From: Thermovirga sp.
GTDB taxonomy: Bacteria > Synergistota > Synergistia > Synergistales > Thermovirgaceae
Reading direction: 5' to 3'
NCBI RefSeq assembly: GCF_017656375.1
Contig: NZ_JACDOB010000011.1
Location: forward strand, 1 to 51,460
DNA length: 51,460 nt
Shown: positions 1-6,957 of the stretch, piece by piece
Position numbering within the stretch: position 1 is the stretch's first letter
Layout: each line of letters opens with the position of its first letter
Notes under the pieces: generated by a model
What the model was told of the DNA's origin: nothing
The model's database searches: none
Seen by the model: only the letters and a program-made list of their open reading frames with translations
Made by a program: the position numbers and the translations under genes

Positions 1-231
1 TCCGTCATGGCCTCCGCCGCCGTGGCCGTCGTGGCCTCCGCCGCCGTGACCGTCGTGGCCTCCGCCACCGTGGCCGTCATGGCCTCCGCCGCCGTGGCCG
101 TCATGGCCTCCGCCGCCGTGTCCGTCGTGGCCTCCACCGCCGTGGTGCCCACCGCCGTGGTGTCCGCCACCGTGGTGCCCACCGCCGTGGTGTCCGCCAC
201 CGTGGTGCCCGCCGCCGTGGTGTCCGCCACA
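1..231. repeat. In-frame tandem repeats coding Gly/His octads and pentads
   Basis: Positions 1-132 are copies of a 24-base unit encoding GHDGHGGG on the minus strand. Positions about 133-231 are 15-base units encoding a GGGHH pentad. Units differ mostly by single bases and keep the frame, so the array can expand or shrink without destroying the protein. The array continues beyond the left edge. Confidence 0.85.
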
Positions 232-657
232 ACCGTCGTCATCATCATCGTCGTCATCATCGTCATCATCATCATCATCGTCGTCGTCATCATCATCATC
301 GTCGTCATCGTCGTCGCCTGGGAAAACTTCTTCTTCATCGTCGTCGTCATCGTCGCCTTCAAGTACAGCTAAACCACAAACTCCTAGCCTCATTAAAAAG
401 TCGAGATTTTTTTCTGCTTCTTCTGGCGTCACTAAATCCCAGTCGCATTGTATTAACTGCCCCTGTTCATCATAGATCTGCGGCACTTCAAGAACTTCTG
501 AAGCTGTGGTAGGAGCATTCACCGGCTTCACTTCCCTAAATGCATATGCCAAATAGCTAGGCGTCACAAGCCTGGTGACAGCTACGTAAAACAACACAGC
601 AAATATCGCTATCCTCTTTAACTTACCTCCGGATATACTAACTCGCCTTGGTCTCAT
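1..657 (-). CDS. Exported Asp-run / Gly-His-repeat protein (C-terminus beyond window)
   Basis: An open frame runs from ATG at 657 to the first base of the window with no stop, giving 219 residues; the C-terminus is missing. The N-terminus (MRPRRVSISGGKLKRIAIF) is basic and is followed by a hydrophobic segment at about residues 17-38, so it is a signal peptide or membrane anchor. Residues about 39-100 form a normal-looking small domain with two cysteines (QCDW and GVCGL). Then come an Asp/Glu cluster, a VFPG linker, a run of 27 consecutive Asp codons (235-315), a GCGG junction, Gly-Gly-His-His pentads and finally octads of the form GHDGHGGG up to the edge. Asp runs and His/Gly repeats commonly bind divalent metals, so a surface metal-binding or metal-storage role is inferred, not shown. 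The start has only a weak purine-rich RBS (AGAGAGG). No family was recognised. Confidence 0.72.
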   Translation of the reverse strand, partial: MRPRRVSISGGKLKRIAIFAVLFYVAVTRLVTPSYLAYAFREVKPVNAPTTASEVLEVPQIYDEQGQLIQCDWDLVTPEEAEKNLDFLMRLGVCGLAVLEGDDDDDDEEEVFPGDDDDDDDDDDDDDDDDDDDDDDDDDDDGCGGHHGGGHHGGGHHGGGHHGGGHHGGGHHGGGGHDGHGGGGHDGHGGGGHDGHGGGGHDGHGGGGHDGHGGGGHDG

Positions 658-744
658 CTCTCTCGCCTCTCTCTCACTGCAATCGCGATAAGGAAGGTAT
701 ACGGCAAATAGGTACCTTTTTACCACTTTTGCTTAGCCTCTATC

Positions 745-762
745 TGTCGCACCCTTGCGACA
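745..762. repeat. Perfect inverted repeat in the 5' leader of the Asp/His-repeat gene
   Basis: TGTCGCA (745-751) and TGCGACA (756-762) are perfect 7-base arms around CCCT. The repeat lies about 20-40 bases after the start of transcription predicted from the promoter at 790-818. It could be an operator or an RNA hairpin; no T-tract follows in the gene direction, so it is not a normal terminator. Confidence 0.5.
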
Positions 763-789
763 AATATGACCTTCTTCTGTTACCTATTT

Positions 790-818
790 ACTATAACACA
801 AAGGTCCTTTGTTAGCAA
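790..818 (-). promoter_or_regulatory. Sigma-70-type promoter with a palindromic operator filling its spacer
   Basis: On the minus strand the -35 is TTGCTA (813-818) and the -10 is TATAGT (790-795), 17 bases apart. The spacer is almost entirely a 15-base palindrome, ACAAAGG-T-CCTTTGT (798-812). A repressor or MerR-type activator bound there would act directly on this promoter, which points at the Asp/His-repeat gene. The regulator is not identifiable here. Confidence 0.6.
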
Positions 819-837
819 CTAAAAACCTAGAACGTGA

Positions 838-2658
838 TTACCTCAATATTTCTTGCAGAGCCAAAAGAGCAGAAAGGCTGTGTTGGACATAATCTATCCT
901 AACGTCAAAATCAGTAAGGCTTTTTCTCACCCCTCCAATCGCTATATAAGGTTTCTTTAAATGCATTGCCCATGAAGGTCCTATCTGAATCCGCAGCAAA
1001 AAACCTCCCCCCAGTTTCAACGTGTTCAATATATTTTCAGCTTCCGTTTCCATTCCTGCCCTTTTAGCCATCCTATAGGCTGCCCCAAGCCCCTCCATGC
1101 GAGTAGCTGCCGGAGCAGACCTGGGATTCTCTCCGAATCCCCCTATCCAATCGGGGAAATATGAATTCTTATGTTGGACATAATCTATCGCCTTTGCTAG
1201 CCTAATGGAATGCTTTAACAAGAGGCCATCTTTGTCATAGCCTCCGCTCCTGCAGATTTCATCTAATCCGTACAGTAGCCAATGATCATGAGGAAGCTCG
1301 AAATCCGTTTTCTTACCGTCCCTTACTTTAATAATGTATCTTGCCGCTCTATAAGCAGCTTCAAACCATTTCTCTGGTTCTTGTTTATCCAACTGCCCTA
1401 TAGCAGCCAACGCAAAAATTGCCTCCCCAGGATAATAAACAGAGCGAAAATCAGTTACTTCTCCATCTGGAAAGATCTGTTTGTGCACAACAAAACGCCC
1501 GGATTTATCCTGTACGGAAAATATCCACTCTCCCATTTTATAAAGTAGGGGAAGATATTCTTTTTCTCCAGTAATTTCCACATATTTTGCCAGGCTTAAA
1601 ATAGCCAAACCATTTCCCCCAAGTTTTACGTAATCACCCTCCACTAAGCAGGCCATATCTTTGCCGTCTCTTTTGAAAGTTTTTACTTTACTTAGCATGT
1701 ATTTGATCGCCCTTTTAGCTGCATCAAGCACATCCTTGTCTTTTGTATTTTCGTAATATTGAAGCATGGCAAATACAGTACCTGCATGTCTTAGCATGTT
1801 ATACCCACCAAGGGATCTATTCTTTATTGGATCATAAATATATATAAACTTTCCATCTGGCCTTGTAACTCTAACAAGATAATGTGCTGCAAGCCTAGCG
1901 GCGTTTTCTATCTCTATCTTGCCATAATTTACGTACAAAGGGCTTCCCCTATACAATTCTTGAACTTTCGAGCCGTCCCAGAAAGCCGTTCTTGTCTGAA
2001 AGGCAACGTAATCTGCCATTCTAGTGGTCAACATTGTTTTGACCATGTCTTCTGCAGAAACATCACCCCACAACACTAAAGAGGGCGGCTGCAAGAAGCC
2101 TCTGTCATTTATAATTTTCTTGGCAAGTACGTCTTCAGGCGCAAAAATACAATTATCACTCCCTGGAAAAGCTAATCCATCCAGCCCTTTCTCTATAGGC
2201 AAAGGCTTTTTTATACTAGCCATTCTCCTTAGTTCTATATTTTTTGCTATATTCACCTTGAGCCAACGCACATTCGGCAATTTATGACCCTTTTCTTTCA
2301 ACCTCTTGGCTGCATCTTTTAAGGCCCCTAATACTCCCGCCCCACTCCCGTAAGATGTAATACAACTTTTGCCATCGCTTACACTCAAAAGAACCAACCT
2401 TTCGACATCATCTTTTGGGAAGTTAACCTGGCTTAAAGGTTTTTTACGACCTTCCAAAAACGAAAAAGCCTTTTCAATTACAATCTTCTCATCAAAAGAT
2501 AAAGGCACCATATCAGAGGACAGTAATCTATTCCACGAAATTGCCTCATCAGCAAGAACGGGATTTTTCATGCACCCCATAAGGGCCCCAACCAAGGCAA
2601 AAATCAACACTACAAGTAATAATAGAATTTTTAATCTTATACTTTTCACCACAACCAC
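838..2658 (-). CDS. Membrane-anchored, probably lipoprotein, of unknown function
   Basis: 606 residues. Residues about 8-29 are a hydrophobic export signal ending in LMGC, a plausible lipobox, so the protein is probably a lipoprotein on the outer face of the cytoplasmic membrane. The segment at about 85-125 (LLSVSDGKSCITSYGSGAG) looks like a small alpha/beta domain. From about residue 245 to the end, repeated helix pairs with aromatic and Gly-rich turns resemble the (alpha/alpha) toroids of glycosidase- and epimerase-type enzymes. I infer polysaccharide or peptide-polymer processing only from that fold impression. The start is uncertain: GTG at 2658 has little RBS, while GTG at 2649 sits about 8 bases after GGGGTGG. 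Confidence 0.7.
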   Translation of the reverse strand: MVVVKSIRLKILLLLVVLIFALVGALMGCMKNPVLADEAISWNRLLSSDMVPLSFDEKIVIEKAFSFLEGRKKPLSQVNFPKDDVERLVLLSVSDGKSCITSYGSGAGVLGALKDAAKRLKEKGHKLPNVRWLKVNIAKNIELRRMASIKKPLPIEKGLDGLAFPGSDNCIFAPEDVLAKKIINDRGFLQPPSLVLWGDVSAEDMVKTMLTTRMADYVAFQTRTAFWDGSKVQELYRGSPLYVNYGKIEIENAARLAAHYLVRVTRPDGKFIYIYDPIKNRSLGGYNMLRHAGTVFAMLQYYENTKDKDVLDAAKRAIKYMLSKVKTFKRDGKDMACLVEGDYVKLGGNGLAILSLAKYVEITGEKEYLPLLYKMGEWIFSVQDKSGRFVVHKQIFPDGEVTDFRSVYYPGEAIFALAAIGQLDKQEPEKWFEAAYRAARYIIKVRDGKKTDFELPHDHWLLYGLDEICRSGGYDKDGLLLKHSIRLAKAIDYVQHKNSYFPDWIGGFGENPRSAPAATRMEGLGAAYRMAKRAGMETEAENILNTLKLGGGFLLRIQIGPSWAMHLKKPYIAIGGVRKSLTDFDVRIDYVQHSLSALLALQEILR

Positions 2659-2700
2659 CCCAATACTCGCCTAAGCACTCAAACTGCCTTTCATGCAATA

Positions 2701-2729
2701 AGTATAGCCTTATTTTTTCTCTGTGTCAC
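2701..2729 (-). promoter_or_regulatory. Promoter of the 838-2658 gene
   Basis: Minus-strand GTGACA (2724-2729) and TATACT (2701-2706) are separated by 17 bases, placing transcription start near 2694, about 36-45 bases before the candidate GTG starts. It is divergent from the riboswitch promoter at 2762. Confidence 0.6.
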
Positions 2730-2761
2730 ATTAAAGCTTCTGCCAAACAGAACGCATCTCC

Positions 2762-2789
2762 TTGACAAAACGCGAATAAGTGCTATAAC
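2762..2789 (+). promoter_or_regulatory. Promoter of the tandem riboswitch transcript
   Basis: A perfect -35 TTGACA (2762-2767), 16-base spacer and TATAAC (2784-2789). The predicted start near 2796 lies just before the first aptamer, so the leader to the ATG at 3200 is about 400 bases. Confidence 0.7.
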
Positions 2790-2821
2790 AAAACTAGGGT
2801 TAGTGTTTGTAGTAAATAATG

Positions 2822-2916
2822 CTGAATCCGAAAGGGCAAAACCGCCGAAAGGCGGTGGCGCAAAACCAAGGGTCTAAAGCCTAAAAGGCCAAGACAGCCG
2901 GTTGCCGAAGATTCGG
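2822..2916 (+). ncRNA. c-di-GMP-I (GEMM) riboswitch, copy 1
   Basis: The stretch matches the GEMM-I pattern seen in the Vibrio Vc2 aptamer: AGGGCAAA, a stem capped by a GAAA tetraloop (ACCGCC-GAAA-GGCGGT), GGCGCAAA, the CCTAAA tetraloop-receptor element and a closing GCCGAAG. P1 pairs 2824-2828 (GAATC) with 2910-2914 (GATTC). The inner helix AACC (2864-2867)/GGTT (2900-2903) is replaced by AGCC/GGCT in copy 2, a compensatory change that supports the structure. GEMM-I RNAs bind cyclic di-GMP. A terminator follows directly. Confidence 0.92.
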
Positions 2917-2929
2917 GAAACGAAGATGG

Positions 2930-2964
2930 GCGCCTTTCGGATTCAAGCCGAAAGGCGCTTTTTT
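2930..2964 (+). terminator. Riboswitch-controlled intrinsic terminator
   Basis: An 11-bp stem, 2930-2940 with 2948-2958, a 7-base loop and TTTTTT (2959-2964). The left arm and loop (2933-2945) are perfectly complementary over 13 bases to 2823-2835, which includes the 5' strand of P1 of copy 1. P1 and the antiterminator are therefore mutually exclusive. Ligand binding should free the terminator arm and stop transcription (OFF switch, inferred). Confidence 0.85.
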
Positions 2965-3010
2965 CTGGGCTTATTGTAAAAGCAGCCCCAAAAAAGCAAA
3001 GTTTCAAGGA

Positions 3011-3100
3011 AACCCGAAAGGGCAAAACCGCCGAAAGACGGTGGCGCAAAGCCAAGGGTCTAAAGCCTAAAAGGCCAAGACAGCCAGGCTGCCGAAGGTT
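3011..3100 (+). ncRNA. c-di-GMP-I (GEMM) riboswitch, copy 2
   Basis: A second GEMM-I aptamer; 3014-3085 equals 2828-2899 of copy 1 except for two bases, so the pair looks like a recent duplication. The GAAA-capped stem has one mismatch (GACGGT instead of GGCGGT), which may change affinity. P1 pairs AACC (3011-3014) with GGTT (3097-3100). AGCC (3050-3053) pairs with GGCT (3087-3090), covarying with copy 1. No T-tract terminator follows; the downstream pairing suggests control of translation. Confidence 0.9.
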
Positions 3101-3140
3101 GCAGTAAGCAAATAGGTAAAGTGCATGAAATATGCTTGTC

Positions 3141-3198
3141 CCTTCAGGCTGCCTGGTGAAAAAGTCAAAAGGCCTTTTCATCAAGGAGGCGATGAAGG
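3141..3198 (+). promoter_or_regulatory. Candidate expression platform of riboswitch copy 2
   Basis: Bases 3141-3156 can pair with the 3' half of aptamer 2 (3084-3098): CCAGGC/GCCTGG, GCC/GGC and GAAGG/CCTTC, 14 pairs interrupted by a T-T mismatch and a bulged A. When the aptamer holds its own strand, CCTTCA (3141-3146) is free to pair with TGAAGG (3193-3198) between the RBS AAGGAGG (3183-3189) and the ATG at 3200. Ligand would then reduce translation. This is inference from pairing alone. Confidence 0.5.
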
Positions 3199-3199
3199 G

Positions 3200-4105
3200 A
3201 TGAAATATCTCTTCTGGAACAAATGGGGCAAAATATCAAAAATCTACATCTCTACAGTTTTAATTCTCCTGCTTGTCATCGCTGGGGCAGCCGAAGCATG
3301 CACCCTCTGGGGGGCAACAGGCTCAGCAACTGCAGGAAACATGACAATAATCGCAAAGAACAGAGACTGGAAACCAGTTCAGAAACATTACTTAAGAAAA
3401 GTCATACCGGAAAGTGGTTACTCATACGTGGGGCTTTTTGCGGTGGGGAAAAGTGGCTCTGGCTTAAAGGCCGGGGTCAACGAAAAAGGTCTTGCTGTGG
3501 TAACAGCCACAGTATCCGTTATACCTAAAAGCAAGAGAGCCACAAAAGATAAAAGCGCTCTTTCCTCTCATAAAATTCTTACGTCCTTTGCATCAGTAGA
3601 TGAGGTTTTGGCACATGTAAGCCAATTCAAGAAAGTTTCTTTCTACATGATTGCGGATAGCGAAAAGATAGCTGTCGTAGAGGTTGCTCCAGGAGGACGG
3701 AACACTGTTAGAGTAATAGACGATGGTATTATTGCGCAAACAAATCACTACATATCCCCAGAAATGCAAAAGTACAATCGTAAAATTCCAACAAGCAGCA
3801 AGAATCGTTACAAACGAATAACCCAACTTCTACAGGCCAAAGCTGGAAGTTTAACTATGAAAGACTTCGAGGCTTTCAGCAACGATCATAATGCTGGCCC
3901 TGACAACAGCATCTTCCGCACTGGAAGCACACCCAAGAAATCCCAAACTGTAGCAAAATGGATCATCGCCATCCCCAAAAACGACAACCCTAGGCTCTAT
4001 GTAACAATGAAAAATCCTGGAAAACCATTCAGAGCCTTTTCTGGCACTTTAGGTCCATCTTTTTGGAGAACCGATGTAGCTAAAGCCGCAAAAGTAGATG
4101 GATAA
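3200..4105 (+). CDS. Secreted Ntn-type amidohydrolase (choloylglycine hydrolase / acyltransferase-like)
   Basis: The start is ATG at 3200, 10 bases after AAGGAGG; an upstream in-frame ATG at 3125 has no RBS and would spoil the signal peptide. Residues 1-33 are a signal peptide ending AEA, and the next residue is Cys34 in CTLWG. Cleavage by signal peptidase would expose an N-terminal Cys, the nucleophile of the linear C-N amide hydrolase family (penicillin V acylase, bile salt hydrolase, AAT-like). KNRDW at about 53-57 and GVNEKGLAV at about 92-100 fit the family's N-terminal sheet and its conserved Arg and Asn/Glu positions. The length, 301 residues, is normal for it. It should cleave an amide, peptide or acyl-homoserine-type bond outside the membrane; the substrate is unknown. 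Two c-di-GMP riboswitches control it. Confidence 0.8.
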   Translation: MKYLFWNKWGKISKIYISTVLILLLVIAGAAEACTLWGATGSATAGNMTIIAKNRDWKPVQKHYLRKVIPESGYSYVGLFAVGKSGSGLKAGVNEKGLAVVTATVSVIPKSKRATKDKSALSSHKILTSFASVDEVLAHVSQFKKVSFYMIADSEKIAVVEVAPGGRNTVRVIDDGIIAQTNHYISPEMQKYNRKIPTSSKNRYKRITQLLQAKAGSLTMKDFEAFSNDHNAGPDNSIFRTGSTPKKSQTVAKWIIAIPKNDNPRLYVTMKNPGKPFRAFSGTLGPSFWRTDVAKAAKVDG

Positions 4106-4146
4106 CGGTACACAAACACAAATTCACGATTAAAGCCAGCTTACTT

Positions 4147-5733
4147 TCAAGGGAGATAGGAAGATGATTCTATCTCCCTTATTTTGTCCTCAAAGCCGTA
4201 AATTGTTCCATCCAACTCTTCTACAGTCCTGTCTAAATACTCCATTCCCACAAACTCATACCCTTTTGGCAAGTGATTGGCAAACCTTTTGACTTTGAGC
4301 AAAGCTTTCAAATAATTTTTCTCGAAAAGGTTTATCACCTCTGCCGCAGTCAAAGCGTCAGCCCTGCCGTCCCACATGAAAAGCTGTGCCATTTCCAGGT
4401 TTTCACCTATCTCCATTTCGCTATACCAGATATCGGCAAGCACCTTTCTGAATCTCTCCCTTTCCTCAGGAGACACCAACTCCTTGATGGACCTCTCAAT
4501 GGTCTTTAGGTCTCTTCTGAGCTCATCCATTACATAACGCTCGTCAACTACCGGCAACGAGTATCTCGCAATGAAGTTAGCCTCGTCCTCTAATGTTCGC
4601 TGCTTTCTCAAAAGCTTTCCATAATCTGGCATCAGGACAACCGATGCTTTTTCTAAAGGAGCCTTCATTAGGGCCCTGAATATATTTTTGGTGTTGGCGC
4701 TGCGCTGTTCAAAAGGTGAATCCTTAAGCCAAGTGACGAATCCTTTGTCAAAAAGCCCCTTCCTCCCAGCACGGCCAGCCATTTGAAGAAACTCGTTTTT
4801 GCTGATAGGCTCCCTATCATGATACCGAACAAGCTGAGCAAATATGGCGTACTTTGCAGGTAGATTAACCCCTAAAGAGAGGGCGTTGGTCCCCACCACT
4901 ACATCAAGAAGCCTCTCCCTGAAAGCGGCCTCCACCAAAAGCTTCTCTTTTGGCAGCATCCCGCCATGGTACATACCCACCCCTCTCAAAAGAGGCATGT
5001 GGACTTTTTCCACGCCCAAAATCTCTGCTATTTCATATATTCGCCTCTTTTCTGCTTTGCTCTTGTGTTTCCTGCGCTTTGCTATCCTGTAAGCCAATTC
5101 CACCGTCCCTTTTTGAGAAAAAACAAAGACAAGGGCATCCTTTACTTTATCTATGGTCATAGGCTTCTTAGACAAAAAAATAAGTTCTGTTACCCTCTTT
5201 TTGCCTTCGTAAAGCTCAAAAGAGCGCCCCGTTACCCTATTTAAATACTTCTTCACTTCAGCGCTTCCCCCAAATGTGGCGGACATCACCAAGATCCTTG
5301 AATCTGGGTGGCTGTTGCTGACTCCATCTATATAGGCCCTTGCTCTTTCCGGGTCCCCGAAAATGTAGTGAAACTCATCTATTACAATCCTAAGGTTTGG
5401 TTTGCCAGCGTACTTGAGCGTGTATATTTCCTGGGTACAGCAAAGGACAGGCGCCCCCTCGTTTTTTTTGAAGTCTCCTGTCTCTATCCCCACATCAAAG
5501 CCCATTTTGCGTAAGTCAAGATATCGCTCATTGCTCAACGCCTTTATAGGTGCAGTAAAAATAACTTTCTCTACTTCTGGAGTAGTCGTTTGCCCTTGCA
5601 GGTTCAGCAATCCAGCCCACAAATAGGCCACCCATGTTTTCCCTGAACCTGTTGGCGCAGCAACTATGGCATCCTTTTCTTTAATTTTTTCAAATGCTTC
5701 CCTTTGCCATGGATAAAAATCAAACTTTTCCAT
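4147..5733 (-). CDS. Superfamily 2 helicase, Ski2/DEAD-box-like
   Basis: 528 residues, cytoplasmic, ATP-dependent nucleic-acid unwinding. Motif I APTGSGKT is at 26-33, motif II is DEFH (119-122), motif III is SAT (151-153), and VVGTNALSLGVNLPA with QMAGRAGRKG gives motifs V and VI in the second RecA domain. The Q-motif-like FYPWQREA lies at 6-13. The C-terminal 150 residues are helical and charged, as in compact Ski2-like proteins. ATG at 5733 follows GAGGAGG. It is a single-gene unit converging on the amidohydrolase. Whether it acts on RNA or DNA cannot be decided from the sequence. Confidence 0.85.
   Translation of the reverse strand: MEKFDFYPWQREAFEKIKEKDAIVAAPTGSGKTWVAYLWAGLLNLQGQTTTPEVEKVIFTAPIKALSNERYLDLRKMGFDVGIETGDFKKNEGAPVLCCTQEIYTLKYAGKPNLRIVIDEFHYIFGDPERARAYIDGVSNSHPDSRILVMSATFGGSAEVKKYLNRVTGRSFELYEGKKRVTELIFLSKKPMTIDKVKDALVFVFSQKGTVELAYRIAKRRKHKSKAEKRRIYEIAEILGVEKVHMPLLRGVGMYHGGMLPKEKLLVEAAFRERLLDVVVGTNALSLGVNLPAKYAIFAQLVRYHDREPISKNEFLQMAGRAGRKGLFDKGFVTWLKDSPFEQRSANTKNIFRALMKAPLEKASVVLMPDYGKLLRKQRTLEDEANFIARYSLPVVDERYVMDELRRDLKTIERSIKELVSPEERERFRKVLADIWYSEMEIGENLEMAQLFMWDGRADALTAAEVINLFEKNYLKALLKVKRFANHLPKGYEFVGMEYLDRTVEELDGTIYGFEDKIREIESSSYLP
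4149..4187 (+). terminator. Hairpin terminator after the amidohydrolase gene
   Basis: AAGGGAGATAG (4149-4159) and CTATCTCCCTT (4170-4180) form an 11-bp stem followed by ATTTTGT. It lies about 45 bases after the stop at 4105 and inside the 3' end of the opposing helicase gene. Confidence 0.55.
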
Positions 5734-5827
5734 TGTTCCTCCTCATATAAGCGTAATCCTTAAGCCACTTTATTTTACACATCTTTCAGCCAATAGTCTT
5801 TTATCTTGCACCAACCCGTCATTAGGT

Positions 5828-5857
5828 TTAACATTAAAAAATCAAAATATCTATAAT
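5828..5857 (+). promoter_or_regulatory. Promoter of the threonine dehydrogenase gene
   Basis: TTAACA (5828-5833), 18-base spacer and a perfect TATAAT (5852-5857), about 70 bases before the ATG at 5930 and divergent from the helicase gene. Confidence 0.5.
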
Positions 5858-5929
5858 CCGTATGAAAATTGATTATAAGGCAAAGAAGAGGAAGCATTCC
5901 AACACATAATCGTTTTAGGAGGGGAAAAA

Positions 5930-6877
5930 ATGAAAAGAATACTAGTTTCAGGTGGGGCGGGACAAATAGGCTCCGAGCTGATACCTGCCCTGAGAGAAAG
6001 GTATGGGGCCGATAACGTAGTGTGCGCTGACATCAAAATACCTAAAGGGCCGCTAGCAAATGAAGGGCCATTTGTCCAGTTGAACTGCCTTGATGAAACA
6101 GGCGTGAGAGAGACCATAAAAAAATTCAACATAGGGACCATATATCACCTACCTGCCCTTCTTTCCGCAACAGCAGAAAAATCTCCCCAAAAAGCCTGGG
6201 ATATAAACATGAACGGCCTCATAATAGCGCTGGAAGCTGCCCGAGAGTCCAAATGCTCCATCTTCGTCCCCAGCTCCATAGCTGCCTTTGGCCCAACCAC
6301 ACCCAGGGTTAAAACGCCTCAAGACACCATCCAAAGGCCCCAGACCATATACGGTATAACTAAGGTTGCTGGAGAGCTATTATGCGATTACTACTTCATG
6401 AAATGGGGGGTTGATGCCAGGGGAGTTAGGTATCCGGGAATAATTTCATATAAAACCCTACCTGGAGGAGGCACAACAGATTACGCAGTGGATATTTTCT
6501 ACGGAGCCATAAAGGAAAAACGCTATGAATGCTTCCTGAGAGAAGATACGAGACTCGACATGATGTACATGCCTGATGCTGTAAAGGCCGCTATCTCCTT
6601 GATGGAGGCAGACCCAAGCAAGCTCATCCACAGAAACGCCTTCAATATAACGGCCATGTCCTTTACTCCTAAGGAACTGGCAAATGAAATAAGAAAACAC
6701 ATACCGGACTTCGTAATAACCTACTCTGTGGACCCTCTAAGGCAAAGCATAGCAGATACCTGGCCCGAATCCTTAGATGACACCTGCGCGAGGGAAGAAT
6801 GGGGCTGGTGTCCTGATTACGATATATCCCAAATGACCCAAGATATGATAAAAAACCTAAGGGAGAAACTACTATAA
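5930..6877 (+). CDS. L-threonine 3-dehydrogenase, SDR (GalE-like) type
   Basis: 315 residues. It is predicted to oxidise L-threonine with NAD to 2-amino-3-ketobutyrate, the first step of threonine breakdown to glycine and acetyl-CoA. GGAGQIG (8-14) is the nucleotide-binding Gly motif, and YGITK (Tyr141, Lys145) is the SDR catalytic pair. The block YPGIIS...PGGGTTDYAV is characteristic of the short-chain threonine dehydrogenases that resemble UDP-galactose epimerase, rather than of the zinc-dependent Tdh. The RBS AGGAGG precedes ATG at 5930. It is monocistronic, with its own terminator. Glycine formed here could feed glycine-reductase metabolism, although that link is inference. A different epimerase of the same superfamily is the main alternative. 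Confidence 0.82.
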   Translation: MKRILVSGGAGQIGSELIPALRERYGADNVVCADIKIPKGPLANEGPFVQLNCLDETGVRETIKKFNIGTIYHLPALLSATAEKSPQKAWDINMNGLIIALEAARESKCSIFVPSSIAAFGPTTPRVKTPQDTIQRPQTIYGITKVAGELLCDYYFMKWGVDARGVRYPGIISYKTLPGGGTTDYAVDIFYGAIKEKRYECFLREDTRLDMMYMPDAVKAAISLMEADPSKLIHRNAFNITAMSFTPKELANEIRKHIPDFVITYSVDPLRQSIADTWPESLDDTCAREEWGWCPDYDISQMTQDMIKNLREKLL

Positions 6878-6886
6878 AAATATAAG

Positions 6887-6917
6887 AGAAAGCTGGAGGA
6901 TTTTCCTCCAGCTTTCT
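6887..6917. terminator. Bidirectional hairpin terminator
   Basis: AGAAAGCTGGAGG (6887-6899) pairs with CCTCCAGCTTTCT (6905-6917) around ATTTT. It lies between convergent genes ending at 6877 (+) and 6958 (-). The T-rich tail is better in the minus direction (TCTTATATTTTTA). Confidence 0.75.
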
Positions 6918-6957
6918 AAATTATTTTATATAGTTTATATAGGTTTAAAGCTTTGAT

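Noticed and set aside
1-315. Possible CRISPR array or satellite repeat
   Set aside because: Units are 15 and 24 bases with no unique spacers, and the repeats keep a coding frame.
7-372. A plus-strand open frame of 121 codons rich in Ala, Val and Ile
   Set aside because: It is the antisense reading of the Gly/His and Asp codons of the minus-strand gene; it has no RBS and its composition is explained by the repeats.
2820-3100. Duplicated block as an insertion-sequence remnant or direct-repeat mobile element
   Set aside because: The two copies match GEMM-I aptamers, show a compensatory pair change, and have no transposase or terminal repeats.
2783-3184. A 133-codon minus-strand frame across the riboswitches
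   Set aside because: It is antisense to structured RNA, repeats itself because of the duplication, and has no RBS.
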